Source of the DNA: Mytilus californianus
Taxonomy: Eukaryota > Mollusca > Bivalvia > Mytilida > Mytilidae
Assembly (NCBI RefSeq): GCF_021869535.1
Contig: NW_026262744.1
Location: 310,001 to 374,000, forward strand
Direction of reading: 5' to 3'
Length of the DNA stretch: 64,000 bases
Under the pieces are notes generated by a model. The model was not told the DNA's origin, searched no databases, and saw nothing but the letters and a program-made list of their open reading frames with translations. This document shows positions 1 to 11,428 of the stretch, piece after piece (positions within the stretch are counted from its first letter, which is position 1; each line of letters begins with the position of its first letter). The translations under genes were made by a program, and so were the position numbers.

Positions 1-111
1 AGCCTCTAGCCTTTGTTAGTCTTGTATTATTTTTAATTTTAGTTTCTTGTGTACAATTTGGAGTTTAGTATGGCGTTCATTATCACCATGATCACTGAAC
101 TAGTATATATA

Positions 112-266
112 TTTGTTTAGGGGCCAGCTGAAGGACGCCTCCGGGTGCGGGAATTTCTCGCTGCATTGAAGACCTGTTGGTGACCTTCTGCTGTTGTCTG
201 TTCTATGGTCGGGTTGTTGTCTCTTTGACACATTCCCCATTTCCATTCTCAATTTTATTGGAAACT
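112..266 (+). repeat. Dispersed mussel-type repeat
   Basis: This is a locally GC-richer block in AT-rich DNA. It starts near ggggccagctgaaggacgcc and runs to the cattccccatttccattctc segment. I recognise it from memory as sequence found at the ends of many Mytilus transcripts, so I call it an interspersed repeat. No second copy is in this window, so the boundaries are approximate. The short open frames across it on both strands look like chance. Confidence 0.45.
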
Positions 267-2131
267 TGCGATGGAATATTTTCACAGTTACTGTTTTAGA
301 GATTCTTATATCTAGCATGTTTAGCAAAAGATGTTGGGTATACATGTATGGCAATGAGACAGCATCCCCAAAACAGACAGAAATTGTTTTGTTCTCAGTT
401 TGAAATTGCACACATATTTTTGTATTACAGCTAGAATTTGATATAAAAAAAGATGATGTGGTATAATTGCCAATGAAGTTTTGATTTACAATTAAGTCAT
501 TTTTTTACTCTTGTGATTGGTTCAGGTAAAGATTAACCACTGATTGTACCCTTGTCAATGATATTTGTAGGAAGTAGTTTTATAAGCATTTACACATCAT
601 TTTGATTTCCATGCTGACTAGTTTGTCCTGTCCGCTATGTCATGATTCATTCACCTGACACTGCCTGAAACTTTTGGATTGTGTATATATGTATTAATTG
701 TGATTGAGTTAGTCATTTCTGTGTATTTATATTATATATGGTACATAGAATTTCTTTTATTCTGACAGAAAAGAAATACCATTCAGTTGCCTCCAATCTC
801 AGCAGGTGATGGGAAATAAGTTTTCTGATTTTGACATGTTTGAGATGAACCTTAAAATATTATGGCACTTGATAATGAAAAAACAATTGATTGATTGTGC
901 TGAATGTCATGTAAGCACTTTTGGCTATTTCTTGGCTGTCCATTTGTATTGGTGAACACTGGTAGACAGGGATTTAATATGAAATGAGCAGCAGAAAAAA
1001 AATAGGTCACTATTTCCAACTTCATGGTATAAACATGATTAATGTAAATTATAAGGTTGAGAAATTGAGATGATATATATGACAAGGTTGTTGATTGAAT
1101 CATAGGTACATGTACATGTATCTGAAACTAATTGGATGTGGGTTTTTTTCACAGATGCGATTAAAATTAGTCGTGTATATATATGCATCCGATATTTGTC
1201 AAACTGGTTATCGCTTTATGATATAGTGTAAGCATAAATAATGAGAGCTCAAGGTACATTTTTTTGAAGTATGGGGTACTCAATGCTGTAGCAAGCCATA
1301 CAAAATACTGGCCTGGTAACTGGTGAAAATTCATATTCATTCATAGGCAAAAAAATTCAAAAAGACCTCCCAATCATGATTTACAAATTGATACCAGTCA
1401 CACTTGAGATACAGGAGATATTCAACTAGTAAAATGTGAATATTTATATGCAGGTAGGAGTTAATATTCATGATTTAAACATTCATTGTCAATGACAAAG
1501 AGCAAACAAAAAAATCATGAATTTTGGTATAAAGTTCTGTATGAAAATGCAACTTTTTTCATTAAAATTTTAATGGTTCCCAATATACAAGCACTAGAAG
1601 AGAGTATTCTATTAATTATATAATGAACTTGCATTTGCAAAAATGAGAACTGCACTATGAGTGACCCCAGATTCCGGATTTTGACAAAAAAGGGGGGGGG
1701 CGTGTCCATGCACTAATCGAAGTTATGGACATATAAGAAGTGTATACATTAACCATACATTGGTTGATACACAAGGGATCAGAGCCCACATGAATCCGCC
1801 TCTGCCATTTCAGCCATTTGCGGTGATATACACAAGAGGCGGAATGCAAGAAGATGTAAATATTCTATTTTATGAAAGTCCAGCCTGTCACAATAAAAAT
1901 AACCTGAAAAAAAAACCAATACTGAATAGGAAGCTTCAATAAATTAAGCAAGCAATAAGAGAATATTTGTTTATTCGCTCCAACATGACGTTATTATATA
2001 TGAAACGCTACACGGTGAGTACAAAAAATACACTGAGTTTTTCCGTCAGCCGATCCGACTACTGCAGGGTCATTCAAACGTTTTTCTCTCACATTTCAAG
2101 GCGATAATACTACATCATGCTAAATTAATTG
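267..2131. other. AT-rich stretch with no gene seen
   Basis: No frame shows protein-like composition or splice-flanked exons, and no RNA gene was seen. The only small feature is a G-run near 1692-1700. Read as intergenic or intronic DNA. Confidence 0.5.
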
Positions 2132-2430
2132 AAAAGGGCAGGTGCAAGAGCTATACCAACCCACTTGATTCTGGTATTGGTAGAAAGGCCACATTTCAAA
2201 TTTTTCAAAAAGTGCTGTGCCTAGTTACATAGCGTTCGTGTAAAAGAAATTTCACAACCCGAAGTGCCAAAAAGTCAATAAATCGAAAAAATTCTCCACG
2301 TTTTATTGTTTTTTATTTACAACACCTCTATTAAAAACTAGGCACAGCACTTTTCCAACAAAATAAGTTATCCTGATTACAGTGAGCCAAAAACCAGGGC
2401 GATCGGATTTCATCTTGCACCTGCCCTTTT
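2132..2430. mobile_element. Foldback (MITE-like) element with two nested inverted repeats
   Basis: The outer arms are 17-bp perfect inverted repeats: aaaagggcaggtgcaag at 2132-2148 and its complement at 2414-2430. A second near-perfect pair lies inside, at 2207-2225 (aaaagtgctgtgcctagtt) and 2336-2354. The sequence between the paired segments on each side is also of similar length (about 58 and 59 bp) but diverged. The whole can fold into a cruciform of about 95-bp arms with a loop near 2226-2335. No coding capacity is seen. No clear target-site duplication was found, so the superfamily is not assigned. Confidence 0.6.
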
Positions 2431-2659
2431 GACTTTTTTAGGAAATGTCCTTACTTTCAGTTTGAAGTCACGTGACACTAGTGTATTTATATTTTTCTAT
2501 AAATAAAAGTTTGGAATGTGATTCAGAAAAGACCGTTTTCCCTCTGTTTACGCTTTTGACGTGCATTTTAACCGTTAAGCAAAGAAAATTAACTTTGAGT
2601 TCAATATGATTTTTCCTGTGTATAAAAATGGGATATTTCTTGAAACGCCCTTAACGTCG

Positions 2660-3225
2660 CTGCGTATCAAATACAATTATCAAAAAAAGTTGTCAATTTT
2701 ACAGTGAAATGTAGAAAAAATATCAATACTCTGATGGCAGGTTTGATGTACATTCTATTCAAATATCTTTAAAATTTGGTCGATTTAAGGTTTCATCCAA
2801 TACAATTATCCAAATAGTGGTTTAATTAACTGAAAAATGTAAAATTTTAAACAAAGCTGTGGTTGGTTCAAGTTTACTTCTTATACAATTGTCAATACAT
2901 ATAAGAAGATTGTCTTGATCAAATGACCGATTTAAGGTATTATCAAATACATTTTAAACAAAGTTGTCAAATTTAAAATAAAATGTAGAAAAATGATCAA
3001 TAAACCGATGACAGGTTTGGCGTTACTTACTATACAATTATCTATAATACATGGTTGATTAAAGGCAACATCTAATACAGTTATCCAAAAAGTGGTCAAA
3101 TTTCCTGAAAATGATAATAAATTTTCATTAAAGCTGTGGTGGGTTCATGTTTACATCTAATACAAATGTCGGTTCATGTAGGAAAATTAACTGGTACAAA
3201 TGACCGATTTAAGGTAATACATGAC
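2660..3225. repeat. Diverged tandem repeat, period about 275 bp, two units
   Basis: The segment beginning tatcaaatacaattatc near 2665 recurs as tatcaaatacattttaaac near 2940. The matching order of later landmarks supports this: an aaatgtagaaaaa block, an atgg/caggttt block, and gaccgatttaaggta at about 2924 and 3203. The copies are clearly diverged, so the duplication is old. No protein frame spans it. Confidence 0.5.
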
Positions 3226-4161
3226 AATACATGTAGCTCTTTTCAAAAAAGGTAAAAGCACAAGTTTCAGGTATTGCAAATAAAGTATGAGTACACTTAC
3301 AGGATTTGCGCTATAAGGGAAAAATATTATAAAAAGTGAGGTCACAATCTGCTAAGGGCTTTAGAGGGTCTTCAAATTCCCCGCACTTCCAATTTTGAAT
3401 TTATTTTGTTTTCTTTATAATTGTTTAAAGATTCCAAAAATCAATACTTATTTACCAAAAAAATCAACATTAATATTTTTTAAAAGCAGCATGTTGTAGT
3501 TATTCCGTTAAGCATTTTTTTCTTTTCATTTGATTTTTTGTCTTAATAAAGTTTAGGTATTCACTTCTACCGAGTAAACATGTTTTCACCATAATCCTAT
3601 TCCCAGGCGATATGTTTTGCACAATTCTGAATACAACAATGTGTGTTATGATTTAAACCCTGGGTGTGTTCTGCTGTTAAAAATCTTAAAAATTTATGTG
3701 AAAATAAGGTGTCCAACTTGTAAGGAATTAGCGAGAAAAACAGAAGTTCTTTCTAATTCCATAATCAACATTTCTATTAGAAAACATTTACAAGGAAGAA
3801 TCTGAATGTAATTTTTTAAACCAGTCATTTTTTATCGTGATCATGTGACGGATGGCCAAGACATTGACGTCATAATGTTAAGACAATAGCGCAACGTCAT
3901 AGAAGACTGTCAAATTAGAATTTTGTAGGAGCCATCTCAAGCTCTCTGCATTTGAAACTTTTATAGCGTGAAGCCTGTTAGTGTGCCCATCTTTTATTTG
4001 CAATACCTCTTTCAGTTTCTAAAACTGCCTTTACCTATTTTGAAAAGAGCTATTGTCAGTTTTTTTTTTTATTGAAATTTCCAAAATCAAAAATGGATGT
4101 TATTGAACATGAATATGATATATTGAGTTACACTGGATCTTGTTCACTCTATTCCTTCTTA
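3226..4161. other. AT-rich stretch with no gene seen
   Basis: I see only T-rich and A-rich low-complexity tracts. An open frame of about 62 codons at 3617-3805 has unremarkable composition and no splice context, so I do not call it a gene. Confidence 0.45.
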
Positions 4162-4231
4162 TCCAATATTAAGGTCTTTCCACTCCGTTACGAAAGACCT
4201 TATTGTTTTTCTAATGTTTTTTTTTTTCCAG

Positions 4232-4525
4232 CATTTTTTTTACATGGCCTCCCCTCGTTTCTATTGGAGTTATCAAGACCAAATATGGACCATCGATAGA
4301 CCTCATCATGAAGTATTACCAGATGAGGGCACGTAGGATTTCATCATCCCCTGTAGAAGTTATCTCCCTTTTATTGGGTTTTTTCAACATGGCCCCCCCC
4401 TCGTTGTTTTTAAAGATATTATGACTTTATGTGGACAAGAGGTAGATCTGATCATGATGTATTACCATATGAGGTCACGTAGGATTTCATTATCCCCTTT
4501 GAGAGTTGCATCCCCTTGAAGCAAT
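4232..4525. repeat. Two-unit tandem duplication, about 148 bp
   Basis: Two successive units each contain acatggcc-cccctcg, a gatcatga-gtattacca-atgagg block and cacgtaggatttcatcatcccc or a near copy. The landmarks sit about 148 bp apart (4315 and 4463). It lies inside the candidate Helitron. Divergence is moderate. Confidence 0.6.
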
Positions 4526-4687
4526 TTCTTTTATTTGCATTTTTCTTAAAAAGTATAAGAGATAAAATCGAATTGAAAATTGCAGCATCTACAGTAACAA
4601 ATGGCAATGTTAATAAACATAAACAATTAGTATGTTATCAATCCTTATAAGGAGTTAATTTTACACAATTTTTTAAGTATTGTATTT

Positions 4688-5154
4688 CGGAAGTCATAGA
4701 GACTTGGGACCTTTAATTCATGTGACCTTTAATTTGCACCCAAGGTCAAAGGTCACTGAGTGCAAAAACAATCTACGCTGCAATTTCAAGCTTATATATT
4801 AAGAAAACGATAAGTTTGCTGCATACATACTGTGTATAAAATGTTCCTCTCGACGAGCTCTATATTTTATACATTAAGCTCAAAAATGTCCGACCGTCTG
4901 TTCAAAAGTTACTACGAGATAATTCTTTAAAGTATACTTTTGTGTGCATATCTTTTAAAAGGTAACAGATATCACCCTACTATAAACTGCAAAAATGATC
5001 AGTATTTTAAGACCTTCAGTTTGAGGTCAATGTCAGGTCATGATGAAATTTTACCTTGACCTTCAAAGTGTATTATGACCTTGACCTTGTGACATTTGAA
5101 AGGTCAAGTGGTCCTGAGTTGAATGGTGGTAGTCCCATGTCTCTACGACTTCCG
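4688..5154. mobile_element. Nested inverted-repeat unit rich in AGGTCA motifs
   Basis: Terminal arms of 23 bp at 4688-4710 and 5132-5154 match at 21 of 23 positions in inverted orientation (outer edge cggaagtc). The 467-bp interval looks like a MITE or internal Helitron module. It carries an unusual cluster of AGGTCA half-sites on both strands, annotated separately. No open frame of note is present. Confidence 0.45.
4743..5106. promoter_or_regulatory. Cluster of nuclear-receptor-type AGGTCA half-sites (DR1, DR5, DR0)
   Basis: Perfect AGGTCA pairs are visible. A direct repeat with 1-nt spacing lies at 4743-4755, one with 5-nt spacing at 5024-5040, and a no-spacing repeat on the minus strand at 5076-5087. 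Single sites lie at 5057-5062 (minus) and 5101-5106 (plus). DR1 and DR5 are the classical layouts bound by RXR-containing nuclear receptor dimers. Whether they act here is inference, because no promoter or gene is adjacent and the host sequence is a repeat. Confidence 0.3.
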
Positions 5155-5564
5155 GTTCTCAAGTTTGGTATTGAATCATATATTTGATGATTTATTGTGA
5201 CCTTGATGAACTTTGGAATTGTCCCAAATTTTTGTCTACAATATTGTCCTTCAACTGCAGATTAATTATCATTTAACAGATTTGAAATATCTATTGTCGT
5301 TTTAGAGGTAATGCAGTTTGAAATTTTGCAAGCGGAGGCATGTATTTCTGAATCAACAATAGCGTTCCACCTGAAATTTTCAGAAATTGAAGACTTAAAC
5401 ATGGTTATATGTTTGACAAATTACCAGAAACTTTCAATGAAAAACTCAAAAAGAAAATCAATTTGAAATTTTCATCTTTTACATTGACTTTGTAAGTTTC
5501 ATAAGTTCTATTTATATAATTGATATTGCATCATTTTTGGCACTTTGCCAAATGGTGTCATTTG

Positions 5565-6105
5565 ATATATCAAATTGAAGGTCTTAATGAGCTCTACTCA
5601 AAAATGAAAATTTCAAACCCCTTTTTCATCCCAGTTGGAAGGGTGGGGTCATTTAGTGCAAAAAATTCAAACTTCTCAGATGGTTAGGTTGTCGCATATC
5701 AAATGAAAGTCCATAAAGCGTACATTTCAAATATCAAATTGACGTTCCCAAAAAATGGGTTGAGTGGAGTCATTGAGTGCAGAAAATAAATTGTCTTCTA
5801 AGGTAAGGTTGTTGTATATCAAATGAAAGGTCATAATGTGTACATTTCAAATATCAAATTCCTGTCCTCCAAAAATGAGGTGGATGGGGTTATTAAGTGC
5901 ATAAATCAAACTTTCTAGAACATGGCGTTGTCGCATATCATATGAAAGATCATCAAGTCTACATTACTTATATCATACTTCCGATATCAAAAATGTAGGC
6001 GGATGGGGTCATTAAGTGTAAAAAGTGAAACTTTTCAGAAGGTATGCTTGTCGTATATCAAATGAAAGGTCTTAAAGAGTACATTACAAAAACATCACTT
6101 TTACA
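5565..6105. repeat. Tandem array, 120-bp units, about 4.5 copies
   Basis: The landmark (g/t)atatcaaatgaaag recurs at about 5696, 5816, 5936 and 6056, a strict 120-bp period. A more diverged first unit begins near 5567. Each unit also contains a ggatggggtcattaagtgc-like segment. The copies are diverged but register is kept. It lies at the right end of the candidate Helitron, as internal tandem repeats often do in such elements. Confidence 0.75.
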
Positions 6106-7651
6106 GGAAAGACCTTTCAATTGTTTTACAAACAATTGAGATACTAGTTTTGATAGAGTTTGTCTCGTGCCGTGTGGAGGTAGTAGAAAACTTCTATGGA
6201 ACAGAACAGTGAATTATAGAGTAGGACAAAGTAACAACAAAGAAATGGATATGATGAACGAATTCCTGAACAGAGAATTCAAAGGTCAACTAAAATATAT
6301 ATGAAGCACCACTAAAGTGAAATCTAACGACACATTAAAGCAGAAAAGACATTTATAATTACTATAATCCGTGTGAATTTCACCTCTTTAATTTAGATCA
6401 TTTATATACTGGGCGAATTAAATCGTCTAAAAGCACCTGTCAAGTTACCAGAATATATCAATTGACACTATTACTAATTGTATCCTTATGCTGTCATTCT
6501 ATGTTAACCATACAAACACAAAAAAATAGAATCATTTACACACGTGTAAAACAAATCTCTAAATTAGCATAACATGACAAGGTCACACTACGGCTATTGA
6601 AGTCATATTTTCATATAACAGATGTGGTCTAGTAGTTCTAGAGTGCTGAACATGAGGCTAAATATAAAGTTGCAAAATTAGCGTATTCATAATAATTTGA
6701 AGTCTTTCATGAAACCATTTTTCCGTAAACCAAGTTAAAATTCAAAAGTTAGGTTAGCATCATTATACATCCAAGCATAACTTTTTGGGGGATCGGATCG
6801 ATTCGTCTGCCAGCTCTTTAACAGCAGATGTTCTGAAGAGGCATTCGATCTTAGCTGGAGGTATAGGCCGGGCATATATAAGATCTACCAGTAGCATGTC
6901 CCTTCCCGTTCGACAGATTACCACTCCACTAGAACTAAAAGAAACAACACGGCCGACATAGATTACTAAGAGAATTTGCTACAAAAGGAGAAACATGTAG
7001 AGCCAATGGGATGTCGTAATTTCAGCTTACATCCAGACCTCATTAATCAGTGTGGTATAAAGTCACCATCAGTTGTTTAATAACCAAAATAGTTTCACAT
7101 TGTACCAAACTGAAAAAAGGAAAAACTCTTGTTGTTAATAGTTGAACACACTAATTAAAATCTGTGTTGACAACATTGAAGAGTTGTAAGACATTCCCTG
7201 GGTCACTGCTGTTACAGCTTTTCAAAGTTGTCAAGTATTCATCTATGCCTGATTTTTTGTTATGAATAAAACAATGAATGTCATCTGGTCCATACACAGT
7301 TAAATTTATGACATGAATATATAATATAGTTGGAATAGTATCTGAAAGAAAATTTATATCAATTTCATAAAAGTTTGATTGTAGTAAAGATTGTATCATT
7401 CGATAACACATCGGCGAAACATACTAATCTTTGAACACGTTAACTCTTATTTTCATTTTCCCGTTTTAACCGCAAGAGATATATTTATTTCATTTTTTAA
7501 GTGTTGACAAATGTATAATATTGACACTTGCAGCAAACAAAATAATGACAAAATAAAAATAGAAGAATAAAGCAGCGTAGGAATATAAAGGATTGTTCAA
7601 CTTTAAGTGTTCTGACAAAATTTCCATTTTATACAAGATCATTGCTATTTA

Positions 7652-8210
7652 AAGAGAAGGAATACGTGTTTATAAAAAATATCAGGTGTTTTTATCTAAA
7701 CTTTATTTATATAGGCTATTTATTCTATGAATGTGATTGTATATATAGTGTGTAATAATTGTCATGATAAAATAAAAAATATATAGGACAACAAATGTTC
7801 TAAGTTTGGAGCACGTGTTATAGTTGTTGTTGGTTGTTGTCTGTCATGTAGTTTTTTTTCACGAATCAGTCCTTAGGTTTTTTGTTTTGAATTCTTTTAC
7901 AATATTGAATACAGTACAGTACAGTCGCCAAGAGAAGGAATACGTGTTTATAAAAAAAAGATCAGGTATTTTTATCATAAACTATATTTATATACGCTAT
8001 TTACTCTATGTTGTAGTATATATAGTGTGTAATAATTGTCATGATAAAATACAAAATATATAGGACAACAAATGTTCTAAGTTTAGAGCACGTTTTTTAG
8101 TTGTTGTTGTTGTTTGCTGTCTGTCATTTTGGTTTTTTTCACGAATCAGTCCTTAGGTTTTTTCTTTTGAATTGTTTAACAATATTGAATACAGTACAGT
8201 ACAGTCGCCA
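7652..8210. repeat. Tandem duplication 2 x 279 bp, only in the left arm
   Basis: Unit 1 (7652-7930) and unit 2 (7931-8210) both start agagaaggaatacgtgttt and end acagtacagtacagtcgcca. They are highly similar, with small indels. The right arm has the corresponding sequence only once (about 39385 down to 38770, carrying a SINE). The duplication therefore arose in this arm after the arms separated, or was lost from the other. Confidence 0.75.
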
Positions 8211-9323
8211 AAGTTGGTTAACTTCACTCCGTTTGAACTCTTTTCGATAGTCATTTCTTTTGCAACCTTACCACATCTCCTTGTTTTATATTGTATTGTT
8301 TGCAATATGTCTAAAGTAAATAATTTGTAAGTTATTGATTGATGCAAATCGGGTAACAGGTTAAATGTTTTTTACTGGTTTTTTTCATGCAACACAATCT
8401 TTCACATTTAAAATGCGTGATTGTAAATAATCGAACAAAATATCAAATATCAAGTTGATGTGACTACAAGATAATATACCTCAACCTAAAATCTGAAATA
8501 AAAGGGACGTACAAACTGATTAACAACGCAGAAAATGAAATGCCCCTCTACTATCGTTTATTGCAAGATTGATACTAATATCAATCATGGCTAACTATAA
8601 AAGCAAATAAAAGCCAAATGAAAGCATATGATATTTTCTTCGTCTGGAAATGTTCATGTTTTATCACAACTGTTTTTTCCCACTTTGAGTGGGGATTTTT
8701 TTTCAGGACGAGAGAAAAAAAAAATATGTATTTATTACTTCTATCTTACATTATGGAATAAAATTGTAATGGAGAGCTGTTTATTCATTTTAGGTATTGA
8801 CTTTTGTCAAAACCGGCTAATGATTTGGCTTCCAATTCCTACGTGGATAGTGATTGTGTTTTAAAAGGAGGTGAATAGCGAGAAACCACTTTCTTAAAGT
8901 AATATAGATACTTGGACTTCTGCCTTTATGATTTACATTTTGTCTAAAACTAACGACTAACAGATATGAGAGTTTTATCTATAAACATAGAAAACGCATT
9001 TAGTATGACATTACATAATATATATCATAAAGCATCTTAATGTGTGAAACATGTATATATATATATATACAGCTAAACAATGGTATACAAATTTAAGTAT
9101 TATAAAAAAAATTGACGCAGTTACTTTCTTTGAAAACGTAAGAATTATAAAAACATAATCTACATTTATTGTTAAAAACAAAATATGATCAATACATTAA
9201 ATACTAGGAGTTGGATTTATAAAGCAGAAGACAGCGTGTTTGTAAGCAAAATAGTAAACGCTGTTACCATCAAAGTTTAGTTATAAGTGCTGTAAAAATA
9301 CATTTGAGAACACTCCTATTATA

Positions 9324-9572
9324 TGTGGTCATTTTTATAAATTTTCTGTTTACAAAAATATATTTTTTTTCGAAATACTAAGGATTTTCTTATCCCAGGC
9401 ATAGATTACCTTAGCTGTATTTGGCACAACTTTTTGGAATGTTTAGTCCTCAATGCTCTTCAACTTTTACTTGTTTGGCTTTATAACTATTTTGATCTGA
9501 GCGTCACTGATGAGTCTTATGTGGACGAAACACGCGTCTGGCGTATTAAATTATAAGCCCGGTACCTTTGAT
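9324..9572 (+). mobile_element. Retrozyme/PLE-type repeat carrying a hammerhead ribozyme, copy 1
   Basis: The block matches the reverse complement of 23658-23935 along its length. Shared landmarks are the catttttataaatt segment, aaggattttcttatcccaggc, tttggcacaactttttggaat and the ribozyme. The right arm of the inverted duplication lacks it: at about 37425-37440 the flanks meet almost directly, which supports insertion after the duplication. It is non-coding. Small hammerhead-bearing elements of this kind are known as retrozymes, or as PLE-associated ribozymes, in bivalves and other animals. Confidence 0.6.
9491..9550 (+). ncRNA. Hammerhead ribozyme, type I, copy 1
   Basis: All conserved elements are in order. 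Stem I 5' strand GCGTCA is at 9501-9506, then the CTGATGA core (9507-9513). Stem II follows (GTCT 9514-9517 with GGAC 9523-9526, 5-nt loop), then GAAA (9527-9530). Stem III is minimal, with 2 bp closed by a short loop. The cleavage triplet is GTC (9536-9538) and the stem I 3' strand TGGCGT is at 9539-9544. Stem I extends by 6 bp (9491-9496 with 9545-9550) beyond a 4-nt bulge, as in natural extended hammerheads. Predicted cleavage is after C9538. No core base is lost. Confidence 0.8.
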
Positions 9573-10429
9573 AGCTATTTACGTCATAATTTCAGTGCAT
9601 TCCGGTTATTCGATACATGGGTAAACAGTTCATAAATTCAAGGTAAGTGATTTTTGTATTGCTGAAGTAAGAAATTTATTGTTAAAACAATCTTCAACAG
9701 GAGGAAAATATGAAAAATCCGTTGAGAGCAAAATATGCGCTTATTTAAGTCCAACCGAAAATGGCGGCTTCAGTATTATGACATCGCAAGAAGGTGTCAA
9801 AGCAAAAAATTAAAATAGCCTTCCTAGATGTTATAATTATTTGGACTACAACTTTGGCAATAAATATGCTTTAGAAAGGTTTGAATGTACAGCAAGAAAG
9901 AAGGTTTGAAAATGCAGGATAATTGTCCTCCAGATGGCAACTGCTTTTTTTACCTTTCAGTGACCAAATTGAAAGATTGGGAACAGACAAGTCAGGGATT
10001 TACACTTTTAATGCATAAACTATGACAAAACATTTACTAGTAGTAAGTTGTGCTTAAAATTAATAATGCTGTTGAAGGGTAAATTATGTCATGATATTAT
10101 TCATGCAATACATTTCTAAAAGAAACTGGGTAAAATATCAAAAGTGAAGAATTCCTTTGCTCATGAAAAGAAAGAGCTTATCAACTTGAAAACAGAATAA
10201 GACCATTTTAAAATTCAGAGCAAACAAAAAAAAAAAAAACAAAGTGAAATGCTGCAACATTGCAAACTCAAACAAGAAAATGTAATGCGTCTGCAAAGTC
10301 CTTCACTATAAAATTAAAGATTTTCTAAAAGGAGACCAAAATGTTGCTCTAAATTCACTACAGAAAACTTTTTATGATTTAAAAGAAGCGCAGACCTCCC
10401 TACCATCCAAAGAAATAGTCAACAATTGA

Positions 10430-10740
10430 AGTGCATCTTATTGCGTTTCGAATTGGAGGCAAAGGCATATTCAGAATATTCCCCAAAAGTCATATTTTTT
10501 CAGATAAATCCAAGTACCTGCTACCTAGTTGACGACTCGAACTGTACTATATTCCCTAACTTTTTCGTCATTTTACTCTCAATGAATGGCCACTATGCGG
10601 TTATCGGAGATGATATGGCTTCTACATGCTCAGGTGGGAATGAACTGGCATCTTTCCTTTAAAATACAAGGTTATCGCAGTTTTCATTTGCCAGAAACAG
10701 AACATCCATCCCATCAACCGTCATTTGGATGTATGTTACT
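10430..10740 (+). pseudogene. Coding-like segment shared by both arms, broken
   Basis: The frame contains STCYLVDDSNC, then GDDMASTCSGGNELAS after a frame change. The right arm copy on the minus strand (36620-36880) encodes the same two blocks, STCYLVDDSNC and GDDMASTSSDGNELASS, also in different frames. Conservation of the residues but not of the frame suggests a decayed exon. A splice-acceptor-like tttttttcag run ends at about 10501, just before the block. I do not recognise the protein. Confidence 0.35.
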
Positions 10741-11175
10741 ATATGTTATGTGGCCTTCAACAATAAGGAAAAGTTGACGCGAACACAAACTTAATGTAAG
10801 AATGCGAGTCATTCATTTGTGCAAAAAGTTAAGAGGTCATTTACCTCTTAACATCTGTCGTAAAACGTGTAGAGCTCCTGTATGAATTTGAAGGTGTCTT
10901 TCCAATACTTTAAATAACGATGGCTCGTTCATAATGTTGCGTTATTTTAAAATTTGAATTAATCTCGCTCAGACAAAACGAAATGTTCTATTAAAATTTA
11001 CTGTTTCATTTTCAGATTCTTAGAATTTATCATATTTCCTTTTTGTGTGATTTGTCCGTCTACTTTTACATTTAGGAAAAGTGTATTGTGACGACAAAAA
11101 AACTATATATTTCTATTTGCAAAACAGGTCCTTACTACTATTCATTAAAAAGTTTTTTTTTAAATTGCATTAAAT

Positions 11176-11428
11176 TGATTGATTGATTTTTGGTGTTTTA
11201 ACGCCACTTTTAAGCACCGCTTTTGGGCTATTTCGTGACGGCCAGTTTTTATTGGTCGAGGAAGCCGGAGTGCCCGGAGAAAACCACCGACATTCGATAG
11301 GAAAACTGACAATCCTAGTCAGTTAAGATTGGAGTCGAGTGCACCCGCACGAGCGGGGTTCGAACTCACAACCTCAGTGTTGACTGGCTAATGATTACAG
11401 TAGTAACTACTTAGACCACTCGGCCCCC
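11176..11428 (-). mobile_element. tRNA-derived SINE, full length with perfect TSD
   Basis: On the minus strand it starts GGGGGCCGAGTGG. An A box lies at 11416-11426 (GGGCCGAGTGG) and a B box at 11356-11366 (AGTTCGAACCC), as in a tRNA-Leu/Ser-type head. The body has a GGTTTTCTCCGGGCACTCCGG core of the kind conserved in metazoan SINE superfamilies. The 3' tail is GGCGTTAAAACACC followed by ATCA repeats. A perfect 14-bp target-site duplication, aaattgcattaaat, flanks it (11162-11175 and 11429-11442). The other arm has the empty site near 30515-30535. Confidence 0.85.

Larger units (their letters stand above)
4162..6147 (+). mobile_element. Candidate non-autonomous Helitron
   Basis: The right end matches the Helitron pattern. 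A hairpin with a 9-bp stem (6118-6126 with 6130-6138, 3-nt loop) is followed 5 nt later by CTAG at 6144-6147, and the next base is T. A subterminal inverted repeat AAGGTCTTTCC occurs near the left end (4171-4181) and complemented near the right end (6106-6116). The left boundary is inferred: a TC preceded by A at 4161-4163, as in A|TC...CTAG|T insertion. There is no Rep/helicase coding. The interior holds tandem repeats and a nested inverted-repeat unit. It abuts the start of the large inverted duplication. Confidence 0.4.

Noticed and set aside
9470..9600. Type III hammerhead using a TTT/GTA cleavage site
   Set aside because: Alternative pairings gave only 1-3-bp stem I. The GTC site with a minimal stem III gives a 6-bp stem I plus extension in both copies.
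11340..11428. Free-standing tRNA gene
   Set aside because: A and B boxes are present, but no cloverleaf acceptor pairing is visible and it is the head of a SINE with a target-site duplication.
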